Below, one piece after another: positions 17,864 through 27,259 of a DNA stretch of 64,000 nucleotides (positions are counted from its first letter, which is position 1; each line of letters begins with the position of its first letter). Where the stretch lies: assembly GCA_018993155.1 (NCBI GenBank), contig JAGKSX010000062.1, positions 1 to 64,000 on the forward strand, written 5' to 3'. The translations under genes were made by a program, and so were the position numbers. The stretch is from Hydrogenophaga sp. (GTDB taxonomy: Bacteria; Pseudomonadota; Gammaproteobacteria; Burkholderiales; Burkholderiaceae_C). The notes beneath the pieces are model-generated. The model ran no database searches. It saw only the letters and a program-made list of their open reading frames with translations, and was not told where the DNA came from.

Positions 17864-18949
17864 TTATCGCTTTTCCAGTGCAAACCCGACCAGCTGGCTG
17901 CACAGGTCGGCCTGGGCCAGCAGGCGTTCGCGCGCCGCCTGGGCGCAGCCGTGCCAGCTTGCCAGGGTGTCGGCATCCGGCCAGACGGCCGCCTGCGGGC
18001 CGATGCCGTTCCACGCCAGGTGGAAGGCGCGCAGCGAGGGCGGTGCCTGCAGCCAGTCCAGAAACGCCTCCAGCTTGGCGTGGTGCGCGCCGTCGTGCTG
18101 CGGGTAGATGTGCCAGACGAAGGGCCGGCCGGCCCACAGGGCACGGGCCAGTGAATCCTCGCCGCGCACGAAGTTGAGGTCGCCAGTCCAGAGCAGGTGG
18201 TCGAAGTCGCGCTGGCTCAGCAGGGGCAGCGGGTGCAGCCGGCAGCCCGGGCCGGGCGAGGCCGCCTGCTGCACGGCCTGCCAGGCCCGCCCGGGCGTCA
18301 CCAGCCAGTCGCTGATTGCCGTGTCCAGCCCGGCCTGTTGCAGCACGGCGGGCAGTGCGGCGGGTTCGTAGCAGAACAGGCTGACCCGGCGGGCCTCGGG
18401 GCGCACCGGCAGTTGCAGGCTGGCCAGCCAGGCCCCAGCGTCGAACGCGGCCTGGCGCGCCAGCAGGTCGGGCTCGCGCAGCAGGCCGCCCGTGCGGGCG
18501 GTGAACCCCGGGTAGAAGAACCATTTGCCGAGCCCACGCGCCGGCCCGCTCATGACCGGCGAGGGCAGGCGGTGCGAGCGTTCCACATAGGACTCGGCGC
18601 TGAGGTACTCCAGGTTGATCCACACCGGCGCGCGCGCGCCACCGGCCACGCGGGCGGCCAGCGCCTTGATGCACTCGGCCGGCGGCTCGCAGCCAAAGGC
18701 CTCGATCCACACGTCGGCCGGGGGCTGCGGGTCGGCCTGGCCGGCGGGCAGGGGCGAGGTCCAGGTCCGCACCTCGATGTTCGGCACGCTGCCTTGCAGC
18801 GCGCCGGGCGCCATCCAGGCCAGGGCCTGCGGGTCGTCCAGCCACAGGCGCACCTGCTCGCCCCGGCGGGCCAGCTCGGCCGAGAGTCGCCAGCAGACGC
18901 CCACGTCGCCGAAGTTGTCGATCACCCTGCAGAAAATGTCCCAGCGCAT
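17864..18949 (-). CDS. earP: EF-P arginine rhamnosyltransferase EarP
   Basis: Inverting GT-B glycosyltransferase of 361 residues that transfers rhamnose from dTDP-beta-L-rhamnose to Arg32 of EF-P in the cytoplasm. It starts [20 protein letters not shown], containing the conserved DNFGD segment with the catalytic Asp, and the C-terminal sugar-nucleotide site shows [21 protein letters not shown], with the conserved Arg-Gly-Glu-Asp-Ser. Length matches the family (about 370). It is 74 bases upstream of efp on the same strand, the normal arrangement. An ATG three codons earlier (18958) is an alternative start. Confidence 0.95.
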   Translation of the reverse strand: MRWDIFCRVIDNFGDVGVCWRLSAELARRGEQVRLWLDDPQALAWMAPGALQGSVPNIEVRTWTSPLPAGQADPQPPADVWIEAFGCEPPAECIKALAARVAGGARAPVWINLEYLSAESYVERSHRLPSPVMSGPARGLGKWFFYPGFTARTGGLLREPDLLARQAAFDAGAWLASLQLPVRPEARRVSLFCYEPAALPAVLQQAGLDTAISDWLVTPGRAWQAVQQAASPGPGCRLHPLPLLSQRDFDHLLWTGDLNFVRGEDSLARALWAGRPFVWHIYPQHDGAHHAKLEAFLDWLQAPPSLRAFHLAWNGIGPQAAVWPDADTLASWHGCAQAARERLLAQADLCSQLVGFALEKR

Positions 18950-19052
18950 GGGCGCCATTGTCGGGGCTTGGCGGCGCCCGCTGGCCGGGCTACAGTTTGC
19001 GGGCGCTGCAGGCCGGGCCCGCTGGGTCGCTGAAGGCGCGGAGACCCGCACC

Positions 19053-20093
19053 ATGGCCTTGCGACGCTTCATCCCCTGGCTGGCCGCACTGCCGCTGGTG
19101 CTCCTGTCTCCCCTGCTGGCCGCTCAGGACCTCATCGCCGACATGAGCGCCGGCCCGCCCACCGGCCGCTACGCCTTCGCCAGCAGCACCCCGCGCAGCC
19201 TGCCGGACCTGCTCAAGGGCCCGGGGCAGGGTGAGCCGGCCCAGCCGGTGGGGCACTGGTTCCTGCCCGCCGGCATGGAACGTGGGCCCGCCGTGATCCT
19301 GATCCACGGCTCGGGCGGCCTCTACGACGCCATGCTCGACTTCTGGCCCAGGCAGTTCAACGCCGCGGGCATCGCCGTGCTGGCGGTGGATTCCTTCGGG
19401 CCCCGCGGTGTCAAGAGCACGGCGGAGGACCAGTCGCAAGTGCCTTTCGCCGCCGACACGGCGGACGCCTTCGCCGCGCTCAAACTCGTGGCCAGCCACC
19501 CCCGCGTGGACCCGGCGCGCATCGCCATCATGGGGTTCTCGCGCGGGGGCATCACCACCTGGCGCACGGCGGTCGAGCGCATCGCGGCGGCGCAGAAGCT
19601 GCCCGACAACCTGCGTTTCGCCGCCCACGTGCCGATGTATTCGGGCGGCTGCGTGGGCGCGTTCCGCCTGATGGTCAAGCCCGGTGTGTTCACCGCCAAG
19701 GCGCCCATGCTGTGGGTGCACGGCGATGCGGACGACTACACGACCATCGGCGCCTGCCGCGACTACGCCGATCACATCGGCAAGGCCGGCACGCCGGTGG
19801 AGTTCGTCACCCTCGAAGGCGCGATGCACAAGTTCGACCAGGACGACACGCGCCGCCTGAACGTGCGCGGCGCGCAGCGCACGCTCGAAACCTGCCCGCT
19901 GGAGCTCGACATCGACACGCTGGCCACCTACGACCGCAACACCGGCCAGCGGGTCAGCGGCGAGGCGCTGCAGGCGCTCACGCGGCAGTCGTGCAGCGCC
20001 ATCGGCGCACATGTGCAGGGCGACCGCGCCGCGCGCGACAAGGCCGCGCAGGCCATCCTGGCCTTCTTCCGCAAGACGCTCGGCTCACGCTGA
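19053..20093 (+). CDS. Secreted dienelactone hydrolase-like alpha/beta hydrolase
   Basis: Alpha/beta hydrolase of 346 residues with an N-terminal signal peptide (ALRRFIPWLAALPLVLLSPL, probable cleavage after LLAAQ), so probably periplasmic. The oxyanion-hole segment is ILIHGSGGLYD, the nucleophile elbow GFSRGG (Ser), an acid in WVHGDADDYT, and the catalytic His in EGAMHKFDQDD. The motif set resembles dienelactone hydrolase-family enzymes. A long C-terminal stretch after the His is unusual for the family core. Ester substrate unknown. It diverges from earP by about 100 bases. Confidence 0.85.
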   Translation: MALRRFIPWLAALPLVLLSPLLAAQDLIADMSAGPPTGRYAFASSTPRSLPDLLKGPGQGEPAQPVGHWFLPAGMERGPAVILIHGSGGLYDAMLDFWPRQFNAAGIAVLAVDSFGPRGVKSTAEDQSQVPFAADTADAFAALKLVASHPRVDPARIAIMGFSRGGITTWRTAVERIAAAQKLPDNLRFAAHVPMYSGGCVGAFRLMVKPGVFTAKAPMLWVHGDADDYTTIGACRDYADHIGKAGTPVEFVTLEGAMHKFDQDDTRRLNVRGAQRTLETCPLELDIDTLATYDRNTGQRVSGEALQALTRQSCSAIGAHVQGDRAARDKAAQAILAFFRKTLGSR

Positions 20094-20141
20094 GGCCCGC
20101 ACGCCGGCGGGGCCGGCGGGGACGGGCCACAATACGCGCCC

Positions 20142-22187
20142 ATGTCCGACACGCATTCCGAACAACTGCTCAGCGAGGTGGCCGCCCTGCCGGGCCTGCC
20201 CGGCGTGTACCGCTACTTCGACGCCCAGGGCCAGCTGCTCTACGTGGGAAAGGCGCGCAACCTCAAGAAGCGCGTGTCGAGCTATTTCCAGAAGAACCAC
20301 GATGGCACGCGCATCGGCCACATGGTGGGCAAGATCGTGCGCATGGAAACCACCGTGGTGCGCTCCGAGGCCGAGGCGCTGCTGCTGGAAAACAACCTCA
20401 TCAAGACGTTGAACCCCAAGTTCAACATCCTGTTCCGCGACGACAAGAGCTACCCCTACCTCAAGATCACCGGCACGCGCGAGGTGTTCAAGCCCTCGGC
20501 CCGGCTGCCGTCGCCCTCGCTGGCGTTTCCGCGCATGGCGTACTACCGGGGCGTGGTCGACCGCCGCCACAGCTACTACGGCCCGTACCCCAGCGCCTGG
20601 GCGGTGAAGGAGTCCATCACCCTGCTGCAGAAGGTGTTCCGCCTGCGCACCTGCGAGGACACGGTGTTCGCCAACCGCACGCGGCCCTGCCTGCTGTACC
20701 AGATCAAGCGCTGCAGCGGCCCTTGCGTGGACCTGATCGACCACGAGGCCTACGCGCAGGACGTGCGCGACGCCGAGCGCTTCCTGCGCGGCGAGACCCA
20801 GGCCGTGCTCGACACGCTGGAGCAGCGCATGCTCGCGCACGCCGAGAAGCTGGAGTTCGAGCAGGCCGCCGAGATCCGCAACCAGATGAGCGCGCTCTCG
20901 CGCGTGCTGCACCAGCAGGCCATGGACACCGTGTCGGACAAGGACGTGGACGTGCTCGCGGTGAAGGTGCACGGCGGGCGGGCCTGCGTGAACCTCGCGA
21001 TGATCCGCGGCGGCCGCCACCTGGGCGACCGGCCGTATTTCCCCGCCCACGTGGACGACGCCACCGCCATCGACAACGCGCTGGCCGAGGAGGGCGGTGA
21101 AACCCCCAAGCCGGCGGACCCCGCCGAACGCGTGGCCGTGCAGGTGCTGGAGGCCTTCATCGCGCAGCACTACCTGGGCGTGGCCATGCCGCACACGCTG
21201 GTGACCAGCCACCCCGTGGGAAAGCCGCTGCTGGACGCGCTGACCGAGCAGATCGGCGCCAAGGTGAACGCGGTGCACCACCCGCGCGAGCACCGCCGCA
21301 TCTGGCTGGAGATGGCGCAGAAGAACGCCGACATTGCGCTGGCGCGCCTGCTGGCCGAAGAAGGCAGCCAGCAGGCCCGCACGCGCGCGCTGGCCGACGC
21401 GCTGAACCTGCCTGACGACCAGCTCGACACGCTGCGCATCGAGTGCTTCGACATCTCGCACACCGCCGGTGAGTCCACCCAGGCGTCCTGCGTGGTGTTC
21501 GAAGGCCACAAGATGCAGAACAGCCAGTACCGCCGCTACAAGATCGAGGGCATCACCCCGGGCGATGACTACGCCGCCATGCGCCAGGTGCTGCTGCGCC
21601 GTTACGGCCGCATCGCCGAGGCCTTGCGGGCGGAGGAGGGCGCGCCCGCCCTCCCGCCCACCGAGGCCGCCGTGGCCGCCGACGCACCGGACGAGGCGCT
21701 GTCCACCGAGCCCACGGTCGAGTCCATCGCCGGCCCGCGCATGCCCGACCTGGTGCTGGTCGACGGCGGCAAAGGCCAGGTCAGCATGGCGCGCGAGGTC
21801 TTCGAGCAGCTCGGCCTGGACCTCTCGCTCATCGTCGGCGTGGAAAAAGGCGAAGGCCGCAAGGTCGGCCTGGAAGAGCTGGTGTTCGCGGACGGCCGGG
21901 AGAAGGTCTACCTCGGCCACGACTCCGCCGCGCTCATGCTGGTGGCGCAGATCCGCGACGAGGCCCACCGCTTCGCCATCACCGGCATGCGCGCGCAGCG
22001 CGCCAAGGTGCGCACCGGCGGCAGCAGGCTGGAGGACATCCCGGGCGTCGGCCCCAAGAAGCGCGCGCGCCTGCTGCAGCGTTTCGGCGGCGTGCGCGGC
22101 GTGGCCTCGGCCAGCGTGGAAGACCTATGCACGGTGGAAGGCATCTCCCCCGAGCTGGCGGACGCGATCTACCGCGCCCTGCACTGA
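20142..22187 (+). CDS. uvrC: Excinuclease ABC subunit C
   Basis: Dual-incision nuclease of nucleotide excision repair, 681 residues. Domains in order: GIY-YIG nuclease (about 14-95, [20 protein letters not shown]), a Cys-containing linker ([20 protein letters not shown]), UVR domain binding UvrB (about 210-245), the RNase H-like second nuclease (about 385-575, with [12 protein letters not shown] and [14 protein letters not shown]), and C-terminal helix-hairpin-helix repeats ([18 protein letters not shown]). There is a non-conserved Ala/Pro insertion around residues 500-530, common in high-GC beta-proteobacteria. Next gene pgsA starts 48 bases later; uvrC-pgsA linkage is widely conserved. Confidence 0.98.
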   Translation: MSDTHSEQLLSEVAALPGLPGVYRYFDAQGQLLYVGKARNLKKRVSSYFQKNHDGTRIGHMVGKIVRMETTVVRSEAEALLLENNLIKTLNPKFNILFRDDKSYPYLKITGTREVFKPSARLPSPSLAFPRMAYYRGVVDRRHSYYGPYPSAWAVKESITLLQKVFRLRTCEDTVFANRTRPCLLYQIKRCSGPCVDLIDHEAYAQDVRDAERFLRGETQAVLDTLEQRMLAHAEKLEFEQAAEIRNQMSALSRVLHQQAMDTVSDKDVDVLAVKVHGGRACVNLAMIRGGRHLGDRPYFPAHVDDATAIDNALAEEGGETPKPADPAERVAVQVLEAFIAQHYLGVAMPHTLVTSHPVGKPLLDALTEQIGAKVNAVHHPREHRRIWLEMAQKNADIALARLLAEEGSQQARTRALADALNLPDDQLDTLRIECFDISHTAGESTQASCVVFEGHKMQNSQYRRYKIEGITPGDDYAAMRQVLLRRYGRIAEALRAEEGAPALPPTEAAVAADAPDEALSTEPTVESIAGPRMPDLVLVDGGKGQVSMAREVFEQLGLDLSLIVGVEKGEGRKVGLEELVFADGREKVYLGHDSAALMLVAQIRDEAHRFAITGMRAQRAKVRTGGSRLEDIPGVGPKKRARLLQRFGGVRGVASASVEDLCTVEGISPELADAIYRALH

Positions 22188-22235
22188 AGAGCCCGTCCCG
22201 CTGCGGTTTCCGGGTTGCCAACGCATAATCGGCCC

Positions 22236-22805
22236 ATGTTCTTCAACCTCCCCACCCTGCTCACCTGGGCCCGCATCGTCGCCATCCCACTGATCGTGGG
22301 GGTGTTCTATCTGGAGGACCTCAGCCCGGCCCAGCAGAACCTGATCGCCACGGTGCTGTTCATCGTGTTCGCGCTGACCGACTGGGCCGACGGTTACCTG
22401 GCCCGCAAACTCAACCAGACTTCGGCCTTCGGTGCCTTCCTCGACCCGGTGGCCGACAAGTTCCTGGTGTGCGCCAGCCTGCTGGTGCTGGTGCACCTGG
22501 ACCGCGCCGACGTGTTCGTGGCCCTCATCATCATCGGCCGCGAGATCGCCATTTCGTCGCTGCGCGAGTGGATGGCCATCATCGGCGCGACCAAGAGCGT
22601 GGCCGTGCACATGATCGGCAAGGTCAAGACCACCGTGCAGATGGTGGCGATTCCCTTCCTGCTGTTCCACGGCACGCTGTTCGGCATGATCGACACGCAG
22701 CGGTGGGGCACCTGGCTGATCTGGATATCCGCCGTGCTGACCATCTGGTCCATGGTGTATTACCTGCAGAAGGCCATCCCCGAGATCCGCGCCAAGTCGC
22801 GCTGA
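22236..22805 (+). CDS. pgsA: CDP-diacylglycerol-glycerol-3-phosphate 3-phosphatidyltransferase
   Basis: Inner-membrane enzyme of 189 residues making phosphatidylglycerophosphate, the committed step to phosphatidylglycerol. The CDP-alcohol phosphotransferase motif DG-x2-AR-x8-G-x3-D-x3-D is complete, from DGYLARKL through GAFLDPVADK (about residues 52-76). Five to six membrane segments follow. The ATG at 22236 gives the standard start MFFNLPTLLTWARI. Linked with uvrC as in many proteobacteria. Confidence 0.96.
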   Translation: MFFNLPTLLTWARIVAIPLIVGVFYLEDLSPAQQNLIATVLFIVFALTDWADGYLARKLNQTSAFGAFLDPVADKFLVCASLLVLVHLDRADVFVALIIIGREIAISSLREWMAIIGATKSVAVHMIGKVKTTVQMVAIPFLLFHGTLFGMIDTQRWGTWLIWISAVLTIWSMVYYLQKAIPEIRAKSR

Positions 22806-22814
22806 GCCTCTGCC

Positions 22815-23708
22815 ATGAATTCCCCGGCGCAAGACAACGCATGGCTGCGCGCCATGCCCTGGGTGTTCGTGCTGATCTGGAGCACGGGCTTCATCGTGGC
22901 GCGCTACGGCATGCCGCACGCGCCGCCGATGAAGTTCCTCGCCGTGCGCTACGCGCTGTCCATCGCGTGCTTCCTGCCCTGGATCTTCCTGGCCGGTGTG
23001 AAGTGGCCCAGCAACCGCACCCAGTGGTTCCACCTCGCGGTCACCGGTGTGCTGATGCACGCGGGTTACCTCGGCGGCGTGTGGGCGGCGGTCAAGGCCG
23101 GCATGGGCTCGGGCCTGTCCTCGCTCATCGTCGGCCTGCAGCCGGTGCTCACCGCCATCTGGCTCTCGGGCACGGGCTCCAAGGTGTCCGGACGCCAGTG
23201 GCTGGGCCTGGTGCTGGGCTTCGCCGGCCTGGTGCTGGTGGTCTCGCGCAAGTTCGGCGCAGGCGGGCCGGGCGACCAGGCCAACTGGCTCAACCTCTCG
23301 TTCGCGGTGATGGCCTTGATCGCCATCACCGTGGGCACGCTGTACCAGAAGCGCTTCGTGGCGGCCTGCGATGTGCGCACCGCCAACGCGGTGCAGTTGC
23401 TCGCGGCGCTGCTGGTGACCCTGCCGCTCACGCTGCTGGAAGCCGAGCGGATGGACTGGAACGGCGAGCTCATCGGTGCCATGGCCTGGTCGGTGCTGGG
23501 TCTTACGCTGGGCGGCAGCTCGCTGCTCTACCTGCTGATCCAGCGCGGCGCGGCGGCCTCGGTCACCAGCCTGATGTACCTGGTGCCGCCATGCACCGCG
23601 CTCATCGCCTGGCTGCTGTTCGCCGAACCGATCACCGCCGTCACCCTGGCCGGCACCGCGCTCACCGCTTTTGGCGTGGCGCTGGTGGTGCGCTCTTCGT
23701 CGCGCTGA
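22815..23708 (+). CDS. DMT family (EamA) transporter
   Basis: Drug/metabolite transporter superfamily carrier of 297 residues with ten membrane segments in two EamA repeats (about 12-145 and 155-293). The first repeat begins WVFVLIWSTGFIVARYG and the second ends with the typical YLVPPCTALIAWLLFAEPIT. Substrate unknown. It starts nine bases after pgsA and its 3' end overlaps the convergent LysR gene by 47 bases. Confidence 0.9.
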   Translation: MNSPAQDNAWLRAMPWVFVLIWSTGFIVARYGMPHAPPMKFLAVRYALSIACFLPWIFLAGVKWPSNRTQWFHLAVTGVLMHAGYLGGVWAAVKAGMGSGLSSLIVGLQPVLTAIWLSGTGSKVSGRQWLGLVLGFAGLVLVVSRKFGAGGPGDQANWLNLSFAVMALIAITVGTLYQKRFVAACDVRTANAVQLLAALLVTLPLTLLEAERMDWNGELIGAMAWSVLGLTLGGSSLLYLLIQRGAAASVTSLMYLVPPCTALIAWLLFAEPITAVTLAGTALTAFGVALVVRSSSR

Positions 23709-24636
23709 CGCGTTTCTTCCAGGGCTCCTGGCGGAAGCTCTCCACCAGGAAGTCCACCAGCAGGCGGATGCGGCGCGGCGTCTGCGGCCGGTACGGCGCC
23801 AGCCAGTGGATGTCGGCGTCGGGCATGGCATAGCTCGGCAGCACGCGAACCAGCTCACCGCTGGCGATCTGCGGCGCGATGTCCCACAGGCTGCGCAGCA
23901 TGAGGCCGTGGCCCGCGAGGCACCAGTCGCGCACCAGCTCACCCGAGTTGCTCGACAGCGGGCCGCTCACCGGCACGTGCTGCACCTGCGCGTCCGACGC
24001 ACGCTGCAGGCGCCAGTGGTCGAAGCGCTGGCCCGGCCCGCCGCCATTCTCGCGCACCACCAGACAGGCGTGCCGGGACAGATCCTGCAAATGGCGCGGA
24101 GCGCCGTGCCGTTCGAGGTAGGTGGGCGAGGCCACCAGCACGCGCTGGTTGGATGCCAGGCGGCGCGACACCCATTCGGCCGCGCGCTCGGTGGGTGCGT
24201 TCCACAGCCAGATGGCGCCGTCGAAACCTTCCACGGCCAGATCGGGCAACTGCTCGGTGAGCTGCAACTGCACCTGGATGCCGGTGTGGCGTGCCTGGAA
24301 CTCGGCCAGCGCGGGCCCGAGCCAGAGCCGGCCGAAGCCGAAGGTGGCGGCGAGCCGGATCGGGCCAGCCGGCTCGGCCTGGCGCTCGCGCAGCTCGGCC
24401 TCTACCTCGTCGAAGGCGCGCAGCAGCTGCACTGCGCGCTCGCACAGCGTGTCGCCCTCAGCCGTGGGGCTCACGCGCCGCGTGGTGCGCTGAAACAGCC
24501 GCAGGCCCAGCCGGGCTTCGAGCGCGGCCAGACGCTTGGTGACGGCCGACGGTGCCACGCGCAGCGCACGAGCGGCCATGGCAAGGCTGCCATGCTGTCG
24601 GATGGCGAGCACGAGTTCGAGATCGGGGCGGTCCAA
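23662..24636 (-). CDS. LysR family transcriptional regulator
   Basis: DNA-binding regulator of 324 residues: winged HTH at 4-62 (VLAIRQHGSLAMAARALRVA then PSAVTKRLAALEARLG) and a periplasmic-binding-like effector domain from about 90. The start is a TTG at 24636 within CAATTG; no ATG gives the full HTH. It diverges from the haloacetate dehalogenase-like gene, with palindromes between them, so that gene is its likely target. The C-terminal 20 residues are Lys/Pro-rich and overlap the end of the convergent DMT gene. Confidence 0.9.
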   Translation of the reverse strand: MDRPDLELVLAIRQHGSLAMAARALRVAPSAVTKRLAALEARLGLRLFQRTTRRVSPTAEGDTLCERAVQLLRAFDEVEAELRERQAEPAGPIRLAATFGFGRLWLGPALAEFQARHTGIQVQLQLTEQLPDLAVEGFDGAIWLWNAPTERAAEWVSRRLASNQRVLVASPTYLERHGAPRHLQDLSRHACLVVRENGGGPGQRFDHWRLQRASDAQVQHVPVSGPLSSNSGELVRDWCLAGHGLMLRSLWDIAPQIASGELVRVLPSYAMPDADIHWLAPYRPQTPRRIRLLVDFLVESFRQEPWKKRVSATKSAPPAPRQKR

Positions 24637-24664
24637 TTGTTTCCCTTTGGGAACGAATCAATTG
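24634..24664. promoter_or_regulatory. Candidate LysR operator between divergent genes
   Basis: Two CAATTG palindromes (24634-24639 and 24659-24664) flank an inverted repeat TTCCC-ttt-GGGAA (24641-24653). The block spans the 44-base divergent gap between the LysR and hydrolase starts, the normal place for an autoregulatory LysR site. The symmetry is seen directly; function is inference. Confidence 0.4.
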
Positions 24665-24680
24665 CCGGATTATTGCCCCA

Positions 24681-25601
24681 ATGAGGACTATGCTGGCGCC
24701 CATGTTGAACGGATTCCAGCTCCATACCGTGCTGCGCGATGGTGTCGCCCTGCACACCCGCATCGGCGGGGACGGGCCGCCGCTCCTGCTGTTGCACGGC
24801 CACCCGCAGAGCATGGCCATGTGGCACCGCGTGGCGCCCGAACTGGCCCGGCACTTCACCCTGGTGCTGACGGACCTGCGAGGCTACGGCGATTCGGGCC
24901 GGCCCGCCGCCGACGCCCGACACCTCGCGCACAGCAAGCGCGAGATGGCGCTCGATGCCATCGCGGTCATGGCGCACCACGGCTTTCCGCGCTTCGACGT
25001 GCTGGCGCACGACCGGGGCGCGCGCGTGGCGCACCGCCTGGCCGCCGACCACCCCGATGCGGTGCGGCGTCTGCTGCTGCTGGACATCGCGCCCACTTTG
25101 GCCATGTACGCGCAGACCGGTGAAGCCTTCGCGCGGGCCTACTGGCACTGGTTCTTCCTGATCCAGCCGCCGCCGCTGCCCGAGGCGCTCATCGGCACCG
25201 ACCCGGCGCGCTACGTGCGCAGCGTCATGGGCAGCCGCCACGCGGGGCTGGCACCGTTCGACCCCGCCGCGCTGGCCGAATACGAGCGCTGCGCCGCGCT
25301 GCCCGGCACCGCCGAGTCGGTCTGCGAGGACTACCGCGCCAGCGCCACCATCGACCTCGATCACGACCGCGCCGACGTGGCCGCCGCCCGCCGCATCGAA
25401 CAGCCGCTGCGCGTGCTGTGGGGCGAACACGGCACGGTGGCGCGCTGCTTCGATGTGCTGGCGCTGTGGCGCGAGCGCGCCGCCAAGGTCTCGGGCCACG
25501 CCTTGCCGTGTGGCCACTACATCGCGGAAGAGGCGCCCGGGCGCCTCATCGACGAAACCCTGTCCTTTTTTCGATCCCCTTCCGAGGAGCAACAACCATG
25601 A
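24681..25601 (+). CDS. Haloacetate dehalogenase-like alpha/beta hydrolase
   Basis: Alpha/beta hydrolase of 306 residues closely patterned on fluoroacetate dehalogenase. The nucleophile elbow is HDRGAR, with Asp111 as nucleophile and Arg112 and Arg115 in the carboxylate-binding positions; the halide pocket residues His156 and Trp157 (AYWHWFFLIQPPPLPE) and Tyr218 (CEDYRA) are present; the catalytic His is His279 (CGHYIAEEAPG). In the family this hydrolyses haloacetates to glycolate by an Asp-ester mechanism. ATGs at 24681, 24690 and 24702 are all possible starts. Its stop overlaps the start of the tartrate dehydrogenase gene by ATGA, so the two form a unit, probably controlled by the divergent LysR. 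Confidence 0.82.
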   Translation: MRTMLAPMLNGFQLHTVLRDGVALHTRIGGDGPPLLLLHGHPQSMAMWHRVAPELARHFTLVLTDLRGYGDSGRPAADARHLAHSKREMALDAIAVMAHHGFPRFDVLAHDRGARVAHRLAADHPDAVRRLLLLDIAPTLAMYAQTGEAFARAYWHWFFLIQPPPLPEALIGTDPARYVRSVMGSRHAGLAPFDPAALAEYERCAALPGTAESVCEDYRASATIDLDHDRADVAAARRIEQPLRVLWGEHGTVARCFDVLALWRERAAKVSGHALPCGHYIAEEAPGRLIDETLSFFRSPSEEQQP

Positions 25602-26692
25602 GCAAACACCGCATCGCCGTCATCGCCGGAGACGGCATCGGCACCGAAGTCATGCCCGAAGGCATCCGCGTGCTGGAGGCCGCGACCTCGAAGTTCGGCA
25701 TCGACCTGCAGTTCGACCACTTCGATTTTTCCAGCTGCGACTATTACGAGCGCCACGGCAAGATGCTGCCCGACAACTGGAAGGACCAGATCGGCGGGCA
25801 CGACGCGATCTACTTTGGTGCGGTGGGCTGGCCCGACAAGGTGCCCGACCATGTGTCGCTCTGGGGCTCGCTGCTGATGTTCCGCCGCGAGTTCGACCAG
25901 TACGTCAACATCCGCCCCGCAAGACTCATGCCCGGCGTCACCGCGCCGGTGGTGCGCCGCGACGGCAGCCCGCGCGCGCCCGGCGAGATCGACATGGTGA
26001 TCGTGCGCGAGAACACCGAAGGTGAATATTCCGCCATCGGCGGGCGCATGTTCCCCGGCACCGAGCGCGAGATCGTGGTACAGGAAACCGTGATGTCGCG
26101 CATCGGCGTGGACCGCGTGCTGCGCCACGCCTTCGAGGTCGCGCGCTCGCGCCCCAAGAAGCACCTGACCAGCGCCACCAAGTCCAACGGCATCGCCATC
26201 ACCATGCCCTACTGGGACGAGCGCGTGGTCGAGATGGCCAAGGAATACCCGGACGTGAAGGTCGACAAGTTCCACATCGACATTCTCACCGCGCACTTCG
26301 TGCAACGCCCGGACTTCTTCGACGTGGTGGTCGGCAGCAACCTGTTCGGCGACATCCTCAGCGACCTCGGCCCGGCCTGCACCGGCACCATCGGCATCGC
26401 GCCCAGCGCCAACCTCAACCCCACGCGCCAGCATCCCTCGCTGTTCGAGCCGGTGCACGGCTCGGCACCGGACATCGCAGGCAAGGGGATCGCGAACCCG
26501 ATTGGTCAGATTTGGTGCGGTGCCATGATGCTCGACTTCCTGGGCCATCGTGGTGCACACGACGCGATCATGCAGGCCATCGAGGCCGTGCTGCAGCCCG
26601 GCAGCGGTGCCCCGCGCACCGCCGACCTGGGGGGCCAGGCCGGCACGCGCGACGTGGGCCAGGCCATTGCAGAGGTGCTCGCGGCCTCGTGA
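25598..26692 (+). CDS. ttuC: Tartrate dehydrogenase / D-malate dehydrogenase (decarboxylating)
   Basis: Member of the isopropylmalate/isocitrate dehydrogenase family, 364 residues, NAD-dependent oxidation of D-malate or tartrate. It starts MSKHRIAVIAGDGIGTEVMP; substrate-binding arginines lie in LLMFRREFDQYVNIRPARL, the metal-binding Asp in GSNLFGDILSDLGPA and the NAD loop in FEPVHGSAPDIAGKG. The DHVSLWGSLLMFRREFDQ segment is typical of the TtuC/YeaU branch rather than LeuB. It overlaps the dehalogenase-like gene by ATGA, with GAGGAG at 25584-25589. Confidence 0.9.
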   Translation: MSKHRIAVIAGDGIGTEVMPEGIRVLEAATSKFGIDLQFDHFDFSSCDYYERHGKMLPDNWKDQIGGHDAIYFGAVGWPDKVPDHVSLWGSLLMFRREFDQYVNIRPARLMPGVTAPVVRRDGSPRAPGEIDMVIVRENTEGEYSAIGGRMFPGTEREIVVQETVMSRIGVDRVLRHAFEVARSRPKKHLTSATKSNGIAITMPYWDERVVEMAKEYPDVKVDKFHIDILTAHFVQRPDFFDVVVGSNLFGDILSDLGPACTGTIGIAPSANLNPTRQHPSLFEPVHGSAPDIAGKGIANPIGQIWCGAMMLDFLGHRGAHDAIMQAIEAVLQPGSGAPRTADLGGQAGTRDVGQAIAEVLAAS

Positions 26693-26799
26693 AGGACGGA
26701 GGGAGTTGCGACAGATTGTTGCGCGCGACATCCGGTGGATGAAAGCGTCTAGAATCTCGCCTCTTGCGCCGACAGGCACCGGGCCCAGGCTCCTCAGTA

Positions 26800-26829
26800 T
26801 TGACAGGGGTTGTGCCCAGTGGGTCTAAT
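26800..26829 (+). promoter_or_regulatory. Sigma-70 promoter for HU
   Basis: TTGACA (26800-26805) and TCTAAT (26824-26829) separated by 18 bases, about 135 bases upstream of the HU start. This gene-free stretch (26693-26964) also contains a TAGAAT at 26750-26755 that may be the -10 of a second, weaker promoter. No hairpin with U-tract is visible after the tartrate dehydrogenase stop. Confidence 0.65.
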
Positions 26830-26964
26830 CACCCAGCGTTTGCCACGGTGTTGGCATCGTCCTGCGGTCTAGAGCGATTGGGGTTTTTTGCCCGCGGCCC
26901 GCGCCGTCTCCGGAAAAAACCTGTCCTTACGGAACATTCATTTCACCTTCAAGAGGGGCTATTT

Positions 26965-27237
26965 GTGAACAAAACAGAACTCGTCGAACACATTGCCAAG
27001 CACGCCGACATCTCCAAGGCGGCTGCAACGCGTGCACTGGACTCCACCATCACCGCCATCCGCACCACGCTCAAGAAGGGTGGCACTGTGTCGCTCGTCG
27101 GTTTTGGCTCTTTCGCCGTGACCAAACGCCCCGCCCGCAAAGGCCGCAACCCCCGCACCGGCGCTGAGATTAAAATCAAGGCCGCCAAAGTGCCGAAGTT
27201 CCGCCCGGGCAAGGCACTCAAGGATGCGCTGAACTGA
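26965..27237 (+). CDS. hupB: DNA-binding protein HU
   Basis: Nucleoid protein of 90 residues, exactly the family length. It has the dimerisation helices ([20 protein letters not shown]) and the DNA-wrapping arm with [21 protein letters not shown], including the conserved RNPRTG tip. The start is a GTG at 26965 preceded by AGAGGGG. It is expressed from the promoter at 26800-26829; a hairpin ACCGGA-tt-TCCGGT (27245-27258) sits between its stop and the tRNA-Val gene. Order hupB, tRNA-Val, ppiD recalls the hupB-ppiD linkage of enterobacteria. Confidence 0.97.
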   Translation: MNKTELVEHIAKHADISKAAATRALDSTITAIRTTLKKGGTVSLVGFGSFAVTKRPARKGRNPRTGAEIKIKAAKVPKFRPGKALKDALN

Positions 27238-27259
27238 AGCGCTCACCGGATTTCCGGTG

